Assembly (NCBI RefSeq): GCF_002002925.1
Contig: NZ_CP019511.1
Location: 3,751,001 to 3,815,000 of the forward strand
Direction: 5' to 3'
DNA length: 64,000 bases
Source of the DNA: Sphingomonas sp. LM7
Lineage (GTDB): Bacteria; Pseudomonadota; Alphaproteobacteria; Sphingomonadales; Sphingomonadaceae
A model generated the notes under the pieces. That model was not told the origin of the DNA. It did no database searches and saw only the letters and a program-made list of their open reading frames with translations. The position numbers and the translations under genes were made by a program. Of this stretch, positions 40,038 to 49,670 are shown in pieces. The number at the start of each line of letters is the position of its first letter. Position 1 is the first letter of the stretch.

Positions 40038-41597
40038 TCACATCGGCGCTCCCTTGGCGGCGGGTGCGTCCTCGTCTCCGTTGTCGGCGTCGCCGGCGGG
40101 CGGGCTGTCGATCGCTTCGATCGCCTGTTTGGCATCGCCCTTGTCGATCATCGCGATCAGCGCGGTCGCGCGCCGGGCATAGCCGTGGCCATGCGGGCTG
40201 TAGGCGAGCGGCGCGAGCATCGCGCGTGCTTCCGTCTTGTTGCCGTCGCGCAGGTACATTTGCGCTGCGTTGAAGCGAAGGGCGAGATCCTGGGGCGCGA
40301 GCTCGAACGCGCGGGCAAGGCCCTGCTTGGCATTTTCGCTCGGCGCAGCGCCCAGATCGACGAAGCTGCGGAAGTACAGGATCAGCAGCTTGGGGTCGTC
40401 GGGTTCGAGCCGGTTGCCCTGCGCGATGATCCTGCGGATCGCCGCCTGCGTCTCCTTGCTCTTGTCCCCCGCCTTGCGGGCGAGTTGCAGCTTCACCATC
40501 GCTTTGTAGAGCCAGGCATCGACGGCCCTGGGATCGGCAGCGATCGCGCGGTCCGCAGCGGCTTCGGCCCCGGGCAGGTCGCGCGCGTCATAGGCGGCTT
40601 CGGCAAGGACGATCTGCGCGCCGGGATCACTGGGGAACGGTGCCGCCGCCTTGCGCGCATCCTCATAGACGCCCGGCGCGGTCCTGGCGTTCACGCCGTT
40701 CTTGGAGCGGATGCGGACATCCATCGTCGCCGCTTCGCCCGGCGTGAGCTTGCGCAGGGTGACCTTGATCTGGCCGGCTTCCGCTGCGGCGATCCGATAG
40801 CCGATGAGCTTGCCGCGCTTGTAGCGTTCAAGCTCGGCGTCGAACGCGCGCAGGTCGCCGAACACCTGCGCGGCCTCGAGCGACTTCTTGCCCTGATTCA
40901 TCGCCGTCAGATAGTCGGTGAGCTGGCCGCGCCGCTGGTTCGCGATCATCGTATAATGCGTGAGCAGCCATCCGCGGCCATAGAGCGCGCTGCGCTGCTC
41001 GCGGTCGAGCTTGAGCGTGTCGGCGATCAGCATCTTGTCGATCGGCAGGTTGTTTCCCGACATCAGCGTGCGCGCGCGATATTGCGGCGGCGCGCCGATC
41101 CGCACCGCGCCGTCCTTCTCGAAGTCGGCGGTCGCGAACACTTCGGCAAAGCCTTCGATGAACCAGGACGGATGCACGGCGTGCGGCGCGATGCTCCACA
41201 TCAAATGATGGGCATATTCGTGGAAGAGGATGCTCTGCGCGTCGAGATCCGCCTTCGCGCCCGAGCCGATGCGGCGCGGCACCACCGCCATCGAACCGCC
41301 GGCGCGCGGCTTGTAGAACCCGCCTACGAACTTGTCGCCGATCAGATCGACCACGGCGTCGCGGTCATCGACGACATAGACAGTGACGCGGTTCGGCGCG
41401 GCGATCGGTTCGTCCTTCCACCGGCCATAGCGCCGCACTGCGTGATCGAACCGTTCGAGCTCGGTCGCGAATTGCTCCAGCCGCTCGGGCCGCTGGTCCG
41501 AATAGACGACGAAGTGCCGGCTGCTCGCCTCGTACCAGTCGGCCTGCGCAACGCCCGGGACGAGCAGAAGCAACGGCAACACCAATCTGCGAATCAT
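40038..41597 (-). CDS. Exported HExxH metallopeptidase-like protein with TPR region (DUF1570-like)
   Basis: 519 residues with a signal peptide (MIRRLVLPLLLLVPGVAQA). Residues about 25-220 hold the gluzincin-like domain with HEYAHH (126-131) and a later Glu in WFIEGFAEVFA. The rest is alpha-helical with TPR-like repeats (about 330-480; VDAWLYKAMVKLQLARKAGD). A Pro/Asp/Glu-rich tail ends the protein. Substrate unknown. The ATG at 41597 follows GGGGGGTG and gives the leader directly. Confidence 0.88.
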   Translation of the reverse strand: MIRRLVLPLLLLVPGVAQADWYEASSRHFVVYSDQRPERLEQFATELERFDHAVRRYGRWKDEPIAAPNRVTVYVVDDRDAVVDLIGDKFVGGFYKPRAGGSMAVVPRRIGSGAKADLDAQSILFHEYAHHLMWSIAPHAVHPSWFIEGFAEVFATADFEKDGAVRIGAPPQYRARTLMSGNNLPIDKMLIADTLKLDREQRSALYGRGWLLTHYTMIANQRRGQLTDYLTAMNQGKKSLEAAQVFGDLRAFDAELERYKRGKLIGYRIAAAEAGQIKVTLRKLTPGEAATMDVRIRSKNGVNARTAPGVYEDARKAAAPFPSDPGAQIVLAEAAYDARDLPGAEAAADRAIAADPRAVDAWLYKAMVKLQLARKAGDKSKETQAAIRRIIAQGNRLEPDDPKLLILYFRSFVDLGAAPSENAKQGLARAFELAPQDLALRFNAAQMYLRDGNKTEARAMLAPLAYSPHGHGYARRATALIAMIDKGDAKQAIEAIDSPPAGDADNGDEDAPAAKGAPM

Positions 41598-41665
41598 CGG
41601 CACCCCCCGCGTCGCCACGAAGCTAATTCGCCGCGGGTGCCGCGAACAGGGTCGAATCGACGGGA

Positions 41666-43840
41666 CTAGACGAAACTATAGGGATCGACGTCGACTGCGA
41701 CGCGCACCTTGCCGCTCCATTCGAGCGCGCCCAGCCAGTCGCGGATCATGTCCTGCACGTCGAAGGCGCGGCGGGCATGGACGAGCAGGCGGAATCGGTG
41801 GCGGCCGCGCAGCATCGCCAGCGGCGCGGGGGCCGGGCCATAGACGTGCATTTCGTCACGGCGCGGCGCGGTGCGGCCGATCATCCGCGCGGTTTCCTCG
41901 GCGGCCGCCTTGTCCTCGCTCGACACGATGATCGCGGCGTAGCGGCCGTAAGGCGGGGCACCGGCGTCGCGCCGCGCCTCGGTCTCGGCGGCGTAGAAGG
42001 CGGCGCTGTCGCCCGAGACGAGCGCCTGCATCACCCGCGCGTCGGGCGAATGGGTCTGGATGAAGACATTGCCTGGCTTCTCGCCGCGACCGGCGCGCCC
42101 CGAGACCTGCATGATCTGCTGGAAGGTGCGCTCGGACGCGCGAAGGTCGCCGCCGTCGAGCCCGAGATCGGCATCGACGACGCCGACCACAGTGAGGTTG
42201 GGAAAATGATAGCCCTTGGTGACCAGCTGGGTGCCGACGACGATGTCGATCTCCTTATGCTCCATCCGGTGGACGAACTCTGCCGCCTTGGCGGGCGACC
42301 ACAGGGTGTCGGACGTGACGATCGCCGTGCGCGCGTCGGGCCAGAGCACGGACACTTCATCGGCGATCCGCTCGACCCCGGGGCCGCAGGCGACGAGGCT
42401 GTCGGCTTCCTCGCACTCCGGGCAGATCTCGGGCGTCGGAACGGTGTGCCCGCAATGATGGCAGGTGAGGCGGCGGATCAGCCGGTGCTCGACCATCCAC
42501 GCGGTGCAATTCGGGCATTGGAAGCGGTGGCCGCAGTGCCGGCACAACGTCAGCGGCGCATAGCCGCGGCGGTTGAGGAACAGCAGCGACTGTTCGCCGC
42601 GCTCCAGCGCCGCGTCGATCGCCAGGATCAGTCGCGGGCTCAGCCAGCGGCCGCGGTCGGGCGGCTCCTTGATCAGGTCGATCGCCTCGATGTCGGGGAG
42701 CTCGGCAAGGCCGTAACGGCCGGGCAGCTTGAGCTCCTCGTAGCGGCCGAGCTCGACCTGGTGGCGTGTCTCGATCGCCGGCGTGGCGGAGGCGAGGACT
42801 ACGGTGCATTCCTCGAAGCGCCCGCGCATCACCGCGACGTCACGGGCGTGATAATGGACGCCCTCTTCCTGCTTGAAGCTGGTCTCGTGCGCTTCGTCGA
42901 CGACGATCAGCCCGAGCTGGGGATAAGGCAGGAACAGTGCCGAGCGCGCGCCGACGACGACCTTGGCCTCGCCGCGCGAGATCGCCCGCCATGCTCGGCG
43001 GCGCTGTGAGGTGCGCAGCCCCGAATGCCATGCCACCGGCTCGCAGCCGAAGCGCTGGGCGAAGCGGGTAAGGAAGGGTTCGGTGAGCGCGATCTCGGGG
43101 AGCAGCACGAGCGTCTGCTTGCCTGACGCGAGCGCCGCGGCGACCGCCTCGAAATAGACTTCGGTCTTGCCCGACCCAGTGACCCCGTCGAGCAGGAAGG
43201 GCTGGAAGCTTTCCGCGGTTACCGACTGTCGCAGGATGCTCGCCACATCGGCCTGCTCGGTACTGAGATCGGGCGGCGCGAAATTGGGGTCGGGCAGCGG
43301 ATAGGGACTGTCGGTATCGACCGTCACGCCTTCGATCGCGCCGACCTTGCACAACCCCCGGATCACGCCTTCCGAGACATCGGCGATCGTCGCGAGTTCG
43401 CGCACCAGTCCCTGCCGCTCGCCGATCCGCCCGAGCGCCTGCGCGCGCTGCGGGGTGAGCCGGTCGGGAACGACGCCGGTCGCGCGATATTCGGTGATCG
43501 TCGGCGCCGCCTCGAACGCCGCCGAAGTGCGCACCGCCATCGCCAGCACCGCCGAGGGCGGGCTTAGATAATAGTCCGCGGTCCATTCGACGAGGCGGCG
43601 TACCGGCTCGGGAATCGGTGGCGTATCGGCGACTGCGAGGATGTTGCGCAGGCGATTGTCGCCGATCTCCTCGGTCGGCAGCCGTTCGGGCTCCCAGACC
43701 ACGCCGGCGAACTGGCGCGGGCCGATCGGCACGACGACGATCGACCCGGGTTCGACCGTCATGCCCTGCGGCACGCGATAGTCGAGCGGGCCGAGTGCCG
43801 GATGGAGGACGAGGATGCGAGCGCGCGACATGCCGCTCAT
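41666..43840 (-). CDS. priA: Primosomal protein N' (replication restart helicase)
   Basis: 724 residues, full length. N-terminal DNA-binding domain (GPLDYRVPQGM), helicase motif I DGVTGSGKTEVYF, motif II VDEAHE, zinc-binding insert with CRHCGHRFQCPNC and CHHCGH, CPECEE (eight cysteines), and VGTQLVTKGYHFPNL plus QVSGRAGRG. It restarts stalled replication forks. Starts at MSGMSR; the second Met is an equally good start. Confidence 0.97.
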   Translation of the reverse strand: MSGMSRARILVLHPALGPLDYRVPQGMTVEPGSIVVVPIGPRQFAGVVWEPERLPTEEIGDNRLRNILAVADTPPIPEPVRRLVEWTADYYLSPPSAVLAMAVRTSAAFEAAPTITEYRATGVVPDRLTPQRAQALGRIGERQGLVRELATIADVSEGVIRGLCKVGAIEGVTVDTDSPYPLPDPNFAPPDLSTEQADVASILRQSVTAESFQPFLLDGVTGSGKTEVYFEAVAAALASGKQTLVLLPEIALTEPFLTRFAQRFGCEPVAWHSGLRTSQRRRAWRAISRGEAKVVVGARSALFLPYPQLGLIVVDEAHETSFKQEEGVHYHARDVAVMRGRFEECTVVLASATPAIETRHQVELGRYEELKLPGRYGLAELPDIEAIDLIKEPPDRGRWLSPRLILAIDAALERGEQSLLFLNRRGYAPLTLCRHCGHRFQCPNCTAWMVEHRLIRRLTCHHCGHTVPTPEICPECEEADSLVACGPGVERIADEVSVLWPDARTAIVTSDTLWSPAKAAEFVHRMEHKEIDIVVGTQLVTKGYHFPNLTVVGVVDADLGLDGGDLRASERTFQQIMQVSGRAGRGEKPGNVFIQTHSPDARVMQALVSGDSAAFYAAETEARRDAGAPPYGRYAAIIVSSEDKAAAEETARMIGRTAPRRDEMHVYGPAPAPLAMLRGRHRFRLLVHARRAFDVQDMIRDWLGALEWSGKVRVAVDVDPYSFV

Positions 43841-43928
43841 ATCGTTGCTTCGGACTCGCCTGAAAAGCCTGGCTGGCCTTGGGCGAGCATTTTGCGTGTA
43901 GTGTTCCCCGGCCTTCGCCCGGGAACAG

Positions 43929-44582
43929 CTAGAGGTTCAGCGAGAGCTGTACCGACAGCGCGTGATCCATCTGCGCGCGGCTGCCGTTCCGCGGGAAGCG
44001 ATACTGGTTGAGATAGCCGACATCGCTCGACACGCCCTTGGCGATCGGCAGGGTCACGCCGACGATGTTGCGCATCCGGTCATAGCCCGCGCGCTGACCC
44101 CAATTGGTAGTGTTCGCCATGAAGAAGCTCTCATGGCTGACGAACAGCGACATATCCTTGCCGACCGGCTGGTTGTAGCGGAGGAGCGGGCGCAGGCGGA
44201 TGCCGACCTCGTTGCCGTCGGGATGGAAGCGCTCGTCGATGCGGAAGCGCGACGTAAAGCGGCCATAGGACAGCACGATATGCTGGCGCAGGCGATTCTC
44301 GTCGTCGGCAGTGTTGCCGCCATGGCCGGCGACATGGCGATAGCCCAGGCCGATCTCGACATGCTTCGACAGCTTGTGGCTGACGATCCCGCCGATCTCG
44401 GTATGGAAGAGGCCGTCCTGGCGATCGCTGAAGCGCGCAATGCCTTCCAGCGTGACTCGCGTATCGTCGGAGATCGCCACGTTGGCGTTGGTCTGAAGCC
44501 AGAGCTGCGCATCCTCGACCTGCGCGTGCGCGGCACACGGCGCGAGCAGCAGGATCGCAGCAAGAAGGGGAAGGCGCGGCAC
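43929..44582 (-). CDS. DUF2490 outer-membrane beta-barrel protein
   Basis: 217 residues, GTG start at 44582 with GAGGA 9 bases upstream. Signal peptide (VPRLPLLAAILLLAPCAAHA-like). QLWLQTNANVAISDDTRVTL, alternating amphipathic strands and a final LSVQLSLNL fit the DUF2490 barrel family. Function unknown. Lies upstream of priA on the same strand with 88 bases between them. Confidence 0.87.
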   Translation of the reverse strand: MPRLPLLAAILLLAPCAAHAQVEDAQLWLQTNANVAISDDTRVTLEGIARFSDRQDGLFHTEIGGIVSHKLSKHVEIGLGYRHVAGHGGNTADDENRLRQHIVLSYGRFTSRFRIDERFHPDGNEVGIRLRPLLRYNQPVGKDMSLFVSHESFFMANTTNWGQRAGYDRMRNIVGVTLPIAKGVSSDVGYLNQYRFPRNGSRAQMDHALSVQLSLNL

Positions 44583-44747
44583 GTTCGATATCCTCGGAAG
44601 AAAAGCCGGTCCGGTACGGCGCCGCCTGTAGCAATAGTATAGCAATATTGTCACGAAATCGTCTTGTCCGGGCCGGCGGTTGCTACGCAGCTCGGGCCTG
44701 CCTAAACTCATTTTGCCGGTCGTCCGGTGTAAAAAGGGGGAAGTGCC

Positions 44748-45140
44748 ATGCTGCTGACTGCGCTCGCACTCACGATAGCCGTTCCACAATGCCGAACTTA
44801 CGACGTGCGCCTTCCTGCGCCGCTGGCCGGATGGACGCGTACGGCAGGGGCACTCGATACCGGTGGCGCGGTCACGCTCCATGCCGGGCGCGATGGCGCG
44901 CTCTCCACGACCGTGCGCATCCGCAAGGCGGGCACCTATGGCATCGCGCTCAGCGAGCCGGGCTGGATCGATCTCGCGCCGGCACGCGGCAAGGCACTCG
45001 AATCGGTGGCGCACGGGCATGGGCCCGAATGCACGACAATCCGGAAGATCGTCCGGTACAAGCTGCGCCCGGGGACCTATCGCGTCACGGTCAACAAGCT
45101 TAAGGCGACGCGCGCACGGCTGATGCTGGTGCGCTACTGA
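44748..45140 (+). CDS. Small exported protein, unknown
   Basis: 130 residues. Leader [15 protein letters not shown], then a compact beta-rich domain ([38 protein letters not shown]). Resembles small sphingomonad proteins of unknown role. Followed 17 bases later by the transaldolase gene, so they may share a transcript. Confidence 0.82.
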   Translation: MLLTALALTIAVPQCRTYDVRLPAPLAGWTRTAGALDTGGAVTLHAGRDGALSTTVRIRKAGTYGIALSEPGWIDLAPARGKALESVAHGHGPECTTIRKIVRYKLRPGTYRVTVNKLKATRARLMLVRY

Positions 45141-45157
45141 TTCGCCTGGGGACAGCC

Positions 45158-45814
45158 ATGAAATTCTTCGCCGACACCGCCGACACCGCCGACATCCGCG
45201 ACCTCGCCGATACTGGGCTGCTCGACGGCGTCACCACCAATCCGTCGCTGATTCACAAGGCGGGCCGCGACTTCCTCGAAGTCGTCGCCGAGATCTGCGA
45301 GATCGTCCCCGGCAAGCCGGTGTCGGCCGAAGTCGTCGCGCTCGATTACGAAGGCATGATGCGCGAGGCCGAGATCGTCCGGAAGATTGCCGACAACATC
45401 GCGGTCAAGGTGCCGCTGACGATCGACGGCCTCAAGACCTGCAAGGCGCTGACCGACGACGGCACGATGGTCAACGTCACCCTGTGCTTCTCGGCGAACC
45501 AGGCGCTGCTCGCCGCCAAGGCCGGTGCGACCTTCGTCTCGCCGTTCGTCGGCCGCCACGATGATAACGGCTTCGACGGCATGGCGCTGATCAGCGACAT
45601 CCGCCTGATCTACGACAATTACGATTTCTCGACCGAGATCCTCGTCGCCAGCGTGCGTCATCCGATCCATGTGCTCGAAGCCGCGCGCATCGGCGCCGAC
45701 GTGATGACGGCACCGCCCTCGGTGATCCGCCAGCTGGTCAAGCACCCGCTGACCGACAAGGGCATCGAAGGCTTCCTCGCCGACTGGGCGAAGACCGGGC
45801 AGAAGATCGGGTGA
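45158..45814 (+). CDS. Transaldolase, fructose-6-phosphate-aldolase (TalC/Fsa) subfamily
   Basis: 218 residues, the size of the small transaldolase/FSA group. The Schiff-base lysine is Lys84 in [17 protein letters not shown] at the start, [20 protein letters not shown] and [16 protein letters not shown] are family-typical. Moves a dihydroxyacetone unit in the pentose-phosphate pathway in the cytosol. In many alphaproteobacteria it lies beside priA and xerC, as here. Followed by a repeat-borne terminator. Confidence 0.95.
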   Translation: MKFFADTADTADIRDLADTGLLDGVTTNPSLIHKAGRDFLEVVAEICEIVPGKPVSAEVVALDYEGMMREAEIVRKIADNIAVKVPLTIDGLKTCKALTDDGTMVNVTLCFSANQALLAAKAGATFVSPFVGRHDDNGFDGMALISDIRLIYDNYDFSTEILVASVRHPIHVLEAARIGADVMTAPPSVIRQLVKHPLTDKGIEGFLADWAKTGQKIG

Positions 45815-45820
45815 TCTGTT

Positions 45821-45958
45821 CCCCTCCCTGAACGGGAGGGGATCAAGGGTGGGTTTGGAAAAGGTCGGGCTCGATGCCCAGCCTTTTCTTTTGTCGAGGC
45901 GTATCGCTGGGCTCGCTGCGCTCGCACCCACCCCCAACCCCTCCCTTGCAGGGAGGGG
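45821..45958. repeat. Composite dispersed repeat: palindrome, terminator hairpin, palindrome
   Basis: CCCCTCCC/GGGAGGGG (45821-45841); a hairpin AAAAGGTCGGGC (45859-45870) and GCCCAGCCTTTT (45876-45887) followed by CTTTTG, which serves as the transaldolase terminator; then CCCCTCCCT/AGGGAGGGG with a 3-nt loop (45938-45958). The middle hairpin and the last palindrome recur at 17574-17655. Confidence 0.8.
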
Positions 45959-45981
45959 AGTCCAGGGGGCATTGTGTCCCG

Positions 45982-46875
45982 GTGACCGAACCCGCACTCC
46001 CGCTCCTTTACGGCCGGCACCTCGCCCGCGACCGGCGGCGTTCGGCGCACACCGTGCGTGCCTATGAGGCGACCGCGGTCCGGCTGGTCGCGTTCCTCCG
46101 GTCGCATTGGGGCGGCGAAGTTACCCGCGAAGCGCTGGCAGGCATCACTGCCGCCGATCTCCGCGCCTTTCTGGCGCATCGCCGCAATGACGGGCTGTCG
46201 AACGCTTCGGCCGCGCGCGAGCTTTCTGCAGTGCGCGGCTTCCTAAAATTCACGGTGGGCGACGCTGCCGAAATGCCGCGGCTGCGCGGGCCGCGGGTCA
46301 AGCGCGGCGTGCCGCGGCCGATCGCGCCGCACGAAGCCGTGGCGCTGGCCGAAACCGTGTCGGAAGAAGCGAGCGAGCCGTGGATCGGCGCGCGCGACTG
46401 GGCGGTACTGCTGCTACTCTATGGCGCGGGGCTGCGCATCGGCGAGGCTGTCGGCCTGACCGGCGCGGTGCTGCCGCTCGGCGCGACGATGAGCGTCACC
46501 GGCAAGCGTGCCAAGACGCGGCTGGTCCCGCTGCTTCCCGAAGTGCGCGAGGCGATCGAAGCCTATGCAAAGATCTGCCCCTATGGCGTGGCGCGCGACG
46601 TGCCCTTGTTTCGCGGAGCCAAAGGCGGGCCGCTGCCGCCGGGGGCGATCCGCAAGGCAGTGCGCTCGGCACGTACGACGCTGGGCCTGTCCGAACGAAC
46701 CACGCCGCACGCGCTGCGGCACAGCTTTGCCACCCATCTGCTCGGCCGCGGCGCCGATCTGCGCGCGCTGCAGGAATTGCTCGGCCATGCCAGCCTCAGC
46801 TCGACTCAGATCTACACCGCGGTCGATGCCGCGCACTTGCTGGACGTGTATCGCAACGCCCACCCGCGGGCGTGA
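45982..46875 (+). CDS. xerC: Tyrosine recombinase XerC
   Basis: 297 residues, standard Xer size. N-terminal SAM-like domain (SAHTVRAYEATAVRLVAFL), catalytic domain with Arg in GAGLRIGEAVGL, His-x-x-Arg in HALRHSFATHLL, and the Tyr in SSTQIYTAVD. With XerD it resolves chromosome dimers at dif. The start is taken as GTG at 45982 after AGGGGG; longer in-frame starts would run through the repeat. The frame of the repeat continues into the gene, so the N terminus needs care. Confidence 0.93.
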   Translation: MTEPALPLLYGRHLARDRRRSAHTVRAYEATAVRLVAFLRSHWGGEVTREALAGITAADLRAFLAHRRNDGLSNASAARELSAVRGFLKFTVGDAAEMPRLRGPRVKRGVPRPIAPHEAVALAETVSEEASEPWIGARDWAVLLLLYGAGLRIGEAVGLTGAVLPLGATMSVTGKRAKTRLVPLLPEVREAIEAYAKICPYGVARDVPLFRGAKGGPLPPGAIRKAVRSARTTLGLSERTTPHALRHSFATHLLGRGADLRALQELLGHASLSSTQIYTAVDAAHLLDVYRNAHPRA

Positions 46876-46916
46876 CACAGGCCCCGCGTCGCGATAAAAG
46901 AGCGCGTGGGGGTTCA

Positions 46917-47393
46917 ATGACTTACAGCTACGATACCGATATTGCGGCCGTGCAGCACATTCCCGACGTCGAGAAGATGCTGGAGGAAGTCTGCGCGCTC
47001 ACCGGCATGGGCTTCGCGGCGGTCGCGCGCGTGACCAGCGAGCGCTGGATCGCCTGCCAGGTGCTCGATCGCATCGAATTCGGGATGAAGCCAGGCGACG
47101 AACTTCAGATCAAGACGACGATCTGCGACGAAATCCGCCAGAGCGCACGATCGGTCTATATCGACCATGTCGGCGCGCATGCCGAATGGCGCACGCACCA
47201 CACACCGGCGATGTACGGGTTCGAGAGCTATATCTCGGTGCCGATCCTGCTGGCCGATGGCAGCTTCTTCGGCACGCTCTGCGCGATCGATCCGACCGAG
47301 CGCCACATTTCGCTGGCGGACTCGCTGCCGCTGATCGAGGCGATGGCAGGCCGGATCGCGATCGAACTCGATCGGCTTCGCGCGCTCGCCTAG
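46917..47393 (+). CDS. Stand-alone GAF-domain protein
   Basis: 158 residues forming one GAF domain (GMGFAAVARVTSERWIACQV, ESYISVPILLADGSFFGTLC, ISLADSLPLIEAMAGRIAIE). Similar GAF domains usually precede HWE histidine kinases; here none follows. Ligand unknown. ATG 46917 after GTGGGGG. Overlaps the convergent dedA gene by four bases. Confidence 0.85.
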   Translation: MTYSYDTDIAAVQHIPDVEKMLEEVCALTGMGFAAVARVTSERWIACQVLDRIEFGMKPGDELQIKTTICDEIRQSARSVYIDHVGAHAEWRTHHTPAMYGFESYISVPILLADGSFFGTLCAIDPTERHISLADSLPLIEAMAGRIAIELDRLRALA

Positions 47394-47980
47394 CGCTGCG
47401 CGCGCGGCTTCCAGGTCAGAACGCGCCACAAATAGACCGCGAGCGCCAGCACCACGACTCCGGTGACCATCGGCGCGATCCAGTGATCGACCGTCTCGAA
47501 GCTGGCACCCAGCCAATAGCCGATGCCGACGAGAAGCGTGTTCCACACCAGACTTCCCGCAGTGGTGTAGGCGACGAAGCGCCAGAACGGCATGTGCAGC
47601 AGCCCCGCGGGGATCGAGATCACGGTGCGCCCGAGCGGCATGAAGCGGAACACGAACACCGTCGCGCCGCCCCACCGATCGAAGAAGCGCCGCAGCTTCT
47701 CGACATCCTCCCAATCCATCGTCAGCCAGCGGCCCCAGCGCTCGACTGCGGGCTTGAGCCGCTCATAGCCATAGCGCCGGCCGATCTCCCACCAGAACAG
47801 GTTGCCGACCGTGCAGCCGAGCGTGCCGACGGCGACGAGCGCGACGAAATCCATCTTGCCCTGGCCCGCGGCGATGCCGCCGACGCTCATGATCACTTCG
47901 GACGGGACCGGAGGAATGACATTCTCCAGCACCATCAGCAGGAAAATGCCGAAATACCCCCAGTCGAGCCAGTCGATCAT
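47390..47980 (-). CDS. DedA family membrane protein
   Basis: 196 residues with about four membrane segments. ENVIPPVPSEVIMSVGG and RFMPLGRTVISIPAGLL are hallmark DedA motifs; GxxxG-rich turns follow. DedA proteins help recycle or flip undecaprenyl phosphate and phospholipids and affect membrane potential. Four bases after gshB, so it is the last gene of a yraN-gshB-dedA operon. Confidence 0.93.
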   Translation of the reverse strand: MIDWLDWGYFGIFLLMVLENVIPPVPSEVIMSVGGIAAGQGKMDFVALVAVGTLGCTVGNLFWWEIGRRYGYERLKPAVERWGRWLTMDWEDVEKLRRFFDRWGGATVFVFRFMPLGRTVISIPAGLLHMPFWRFVAYTTAGSLVWNTLLVGIGYWLGASFETVDHWIAPMVTGVVVLALAVYLWRVLTWKPRAQR

Positions 47981-47984
47981 CGGA

Positions 47985-48944
47985 TCAGGCCGCGCGCTCG
48001 GCGACGCGGCGCTCGATCGCCTGCCAGATCAGCGCGCCGGTATCGCTGCCGTTGAACTTGTCGATTGCGACGATGCCAGTGGGGGAAGTGACGTTGATCT
48101 CGGTCAGCCATTCGCCCCCGATCACGTCGATGCCGACGAACAGCAGTCCGCGCTTCTTGAGTTCGGGCCCGAGCACGGCGCAGATTTCCTGCTCGCGTTC
48201 GGTCAGCTCGGTCTTCGCCGCCGAGCCGCCGACTGCGAGGTTCGATCGAATCTCGCCTTCGCCCGGGATGCGATTGATCGCGCCGGCGACCTCGCCATCG
48301 ACCAGCACGATGCGCTTGTCGCCCGCCGCGACCGAAGGGAGGAATGCCTGCACCATGTGCGGCTCGCGATAGGCGGTGTTGAACACTTCGATCAGCGCCG
48401 AGAGGTTGGCGCCGTCGCTGCCCACCTTGAAGATCGCCTTGCCGCCATTGCCGTGGAGCGGTTTGACGACGATCTCGCCATGCCTGGCCAGGAATGCGCG
48501 CGCCTCGTCGAGGCTGCGGGTGACCAAAGTAGGCGGCATGAACTGCGCATAATCGAGCACGAACACCTTCTCGGGCGCGTTGCGGACGCTGGCGGGGTCG
48601 TTGACCACCAACGTCCGGTCGGCGATCCGCTCGAGCAGGTGCGTCGCGGTGATATAGCCGAGATCGAACGGCGGATCCTGCCGCATCAGCACGACATCGG
48701 TTTCCTCGCCCAGATCGAGGCTGACCGGATCGTCGAAGCGGAAATGATCGCCCGCGACACGCTGGACGCTGACCGGATGCGCCCTGGCCCAGACGCGGCC
48801 GTCCGAATAGTTCAGATCCTCGGCCGCATAGTGGAACAGCCGATGCCCGCGCTGCTGGGCGGAAAGCATAAGCGCGAACGTCGAATCGCCGGCGATGTTG
48901 ATCGCATCGAGCGGGTCCATCTGCACGGCAACAACAAGCGACAT
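47985..48944 (-). CDS. gshB: Glutathione synthetase
   Basis: 319 residues, normal length. MSLVVAVQMDPLDAINIAGD at the start, RQDPPFD, VVKPLHGNGGKAIF (ATP-grasp loop), and LTEINVTSPTGI near the end match GshB. It joins gamma-glutamylcysteine and glycine in the cytosol. Between yraN and dedA on the minus strand. Confidence 0.97.
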   Translation of the reverse strand: MSLVVAVQMDPLDAINIAGDSTFALMLSAQQRGHRLFHYAAEDLNYSDGRVWARAHPVSVQRVAGDHFRFDDPVSLDLGEETDVVLMRQDPPFDLGYITATHLLERIADRTLVVNDPASVRNAPEKVFVLDYAQFMPPTLVTRSLDEARAFLARHGEIVVKPLHGNGGKAIFKVGSDGANLSALIEVFNTAYREPHMVQAFLPSVAAGDKRIVLVDGEVAGAINRIPGEGEIRSNLAVGGSAAKTELTEREQEICAVLGPELKKRGLLFVGIDVIGGEWLTEINVTSPTGIVAIDKFNGSDTGALIWQAIERRVAERAA

Positions 48945-48985
48945 TCGGCCTCCTTCGCCCGCTATAGGTGACCTATTCGACTAAG

Positions 48986-49366
48986 TCACCCCATCCAGGC
49001 GTTCTCGATATGGCGAGGTAGGGTGCGGGGGGCAATGAGGATCACGTCGACACGGATATCGTCGCCGGGACCGGCATAGCGCGGCATCAGATATTCCGCC
49101 GCGGCGGCCACCCGGCGCAGGCGGCGTTCGTCGATCGCGAAGTCGAGTTCGGCATTGGTGGCGCGGGTCTTCACTTCGACGAACGCGACCAGATTGCCCT
49201 TGCGCACGACGATGTCGACTTCGCCGGCGGGGGTGCGCACGCGCCGGTCAAGGATTCGCCAGCCGCGCAGCCACAGCCACCAGGCGGCGCGGCGCTCGCC
49301 TTCTCGGCCGCGATTTTCCGCGGCTTTTCGGGCGTTTGTCGCGTGGTGAGGCCGCTTCATCTTCAT
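48986..49366 (-). CDS. yraN: YraN/UPF0102 family nuclease-like protein
   Basis: 126 residues. GREGERRAAWWLWLRGWRIL, the nuclease-like AGEVDIVVRKGNLVAFVEVK and DIRVDVILIAP match UPF0102, a restriction-endonuclease-like fold of unsettled function. Commonly found with rsmI, lpoA and gshB, as here. Basic N-terminal extension (MKMKRPHH). Confidence 0.93.
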   Translation of the reverse strand: MKMKRPHHATNARKAAENRGREGERRAAWWLWLRGWRILDRRVRTPAGEVDIVVRKGNLVAFVEVKTRATNAELDFAIDERRLRRVAAAAEYLMPRYAGPGDDIRVDVILIAPRTLPRHIENAWMG

Positions 49367-49472
49367 GAAACCCTGCCAGGGGTTGGCGCCTGTTGATAAC
49401 TTTGATTAATCTTCACCATTCCGACTCACTAGAAGCCGGGTCGCAAGTCGTCACCGGGGGGTGCCGAAGGTT

Positions 49473-49670
49473 ATGGAATCCAACGAAAGCTATTATCGGC
49501 GTCGCGCCATCCAGGAGATCGTGGCTGCACGGCACGCGATTACTGCGAACGCGAAAGCGCGAAGGCGATTGCTTGCCGAAACCTATGTCCGCCGTCTTTC
49601 GGAACTGACCGGATCGGATGAGAGCTTCCTGCTCGATTCCAATCCCGCGCGTCTGCAAGAGTTCGCCTAA
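49473..49670 (+). CDS. Small basic helical protein, unknown
   Basis: 65 residues. ATG 49473 follows GAAGG by a good spacing; a GTG 12 bases upstream is the alternative. SYYRRRAIQEIVAARHAITA and KARRRLLAETYVRRLSEL predict two basic helices. Sphingomonads carry similar short proteins of unknown role. It overlaps the convergent rsmI end by four bases. Confidence 0.72.
   Translation: MESNESYYRRRAIQEIVAARHAITANAKARRRLLAETYVRRLSELTGSDESFLLDSNPARLQEFA

Noticed and set aside
45982..46875. Phage or island integrase instead of XerC
   Set aside because: The size, motifs and place beside the transaldolase gene fit the chromosomal XerC; no phage genes or att sites surround it.
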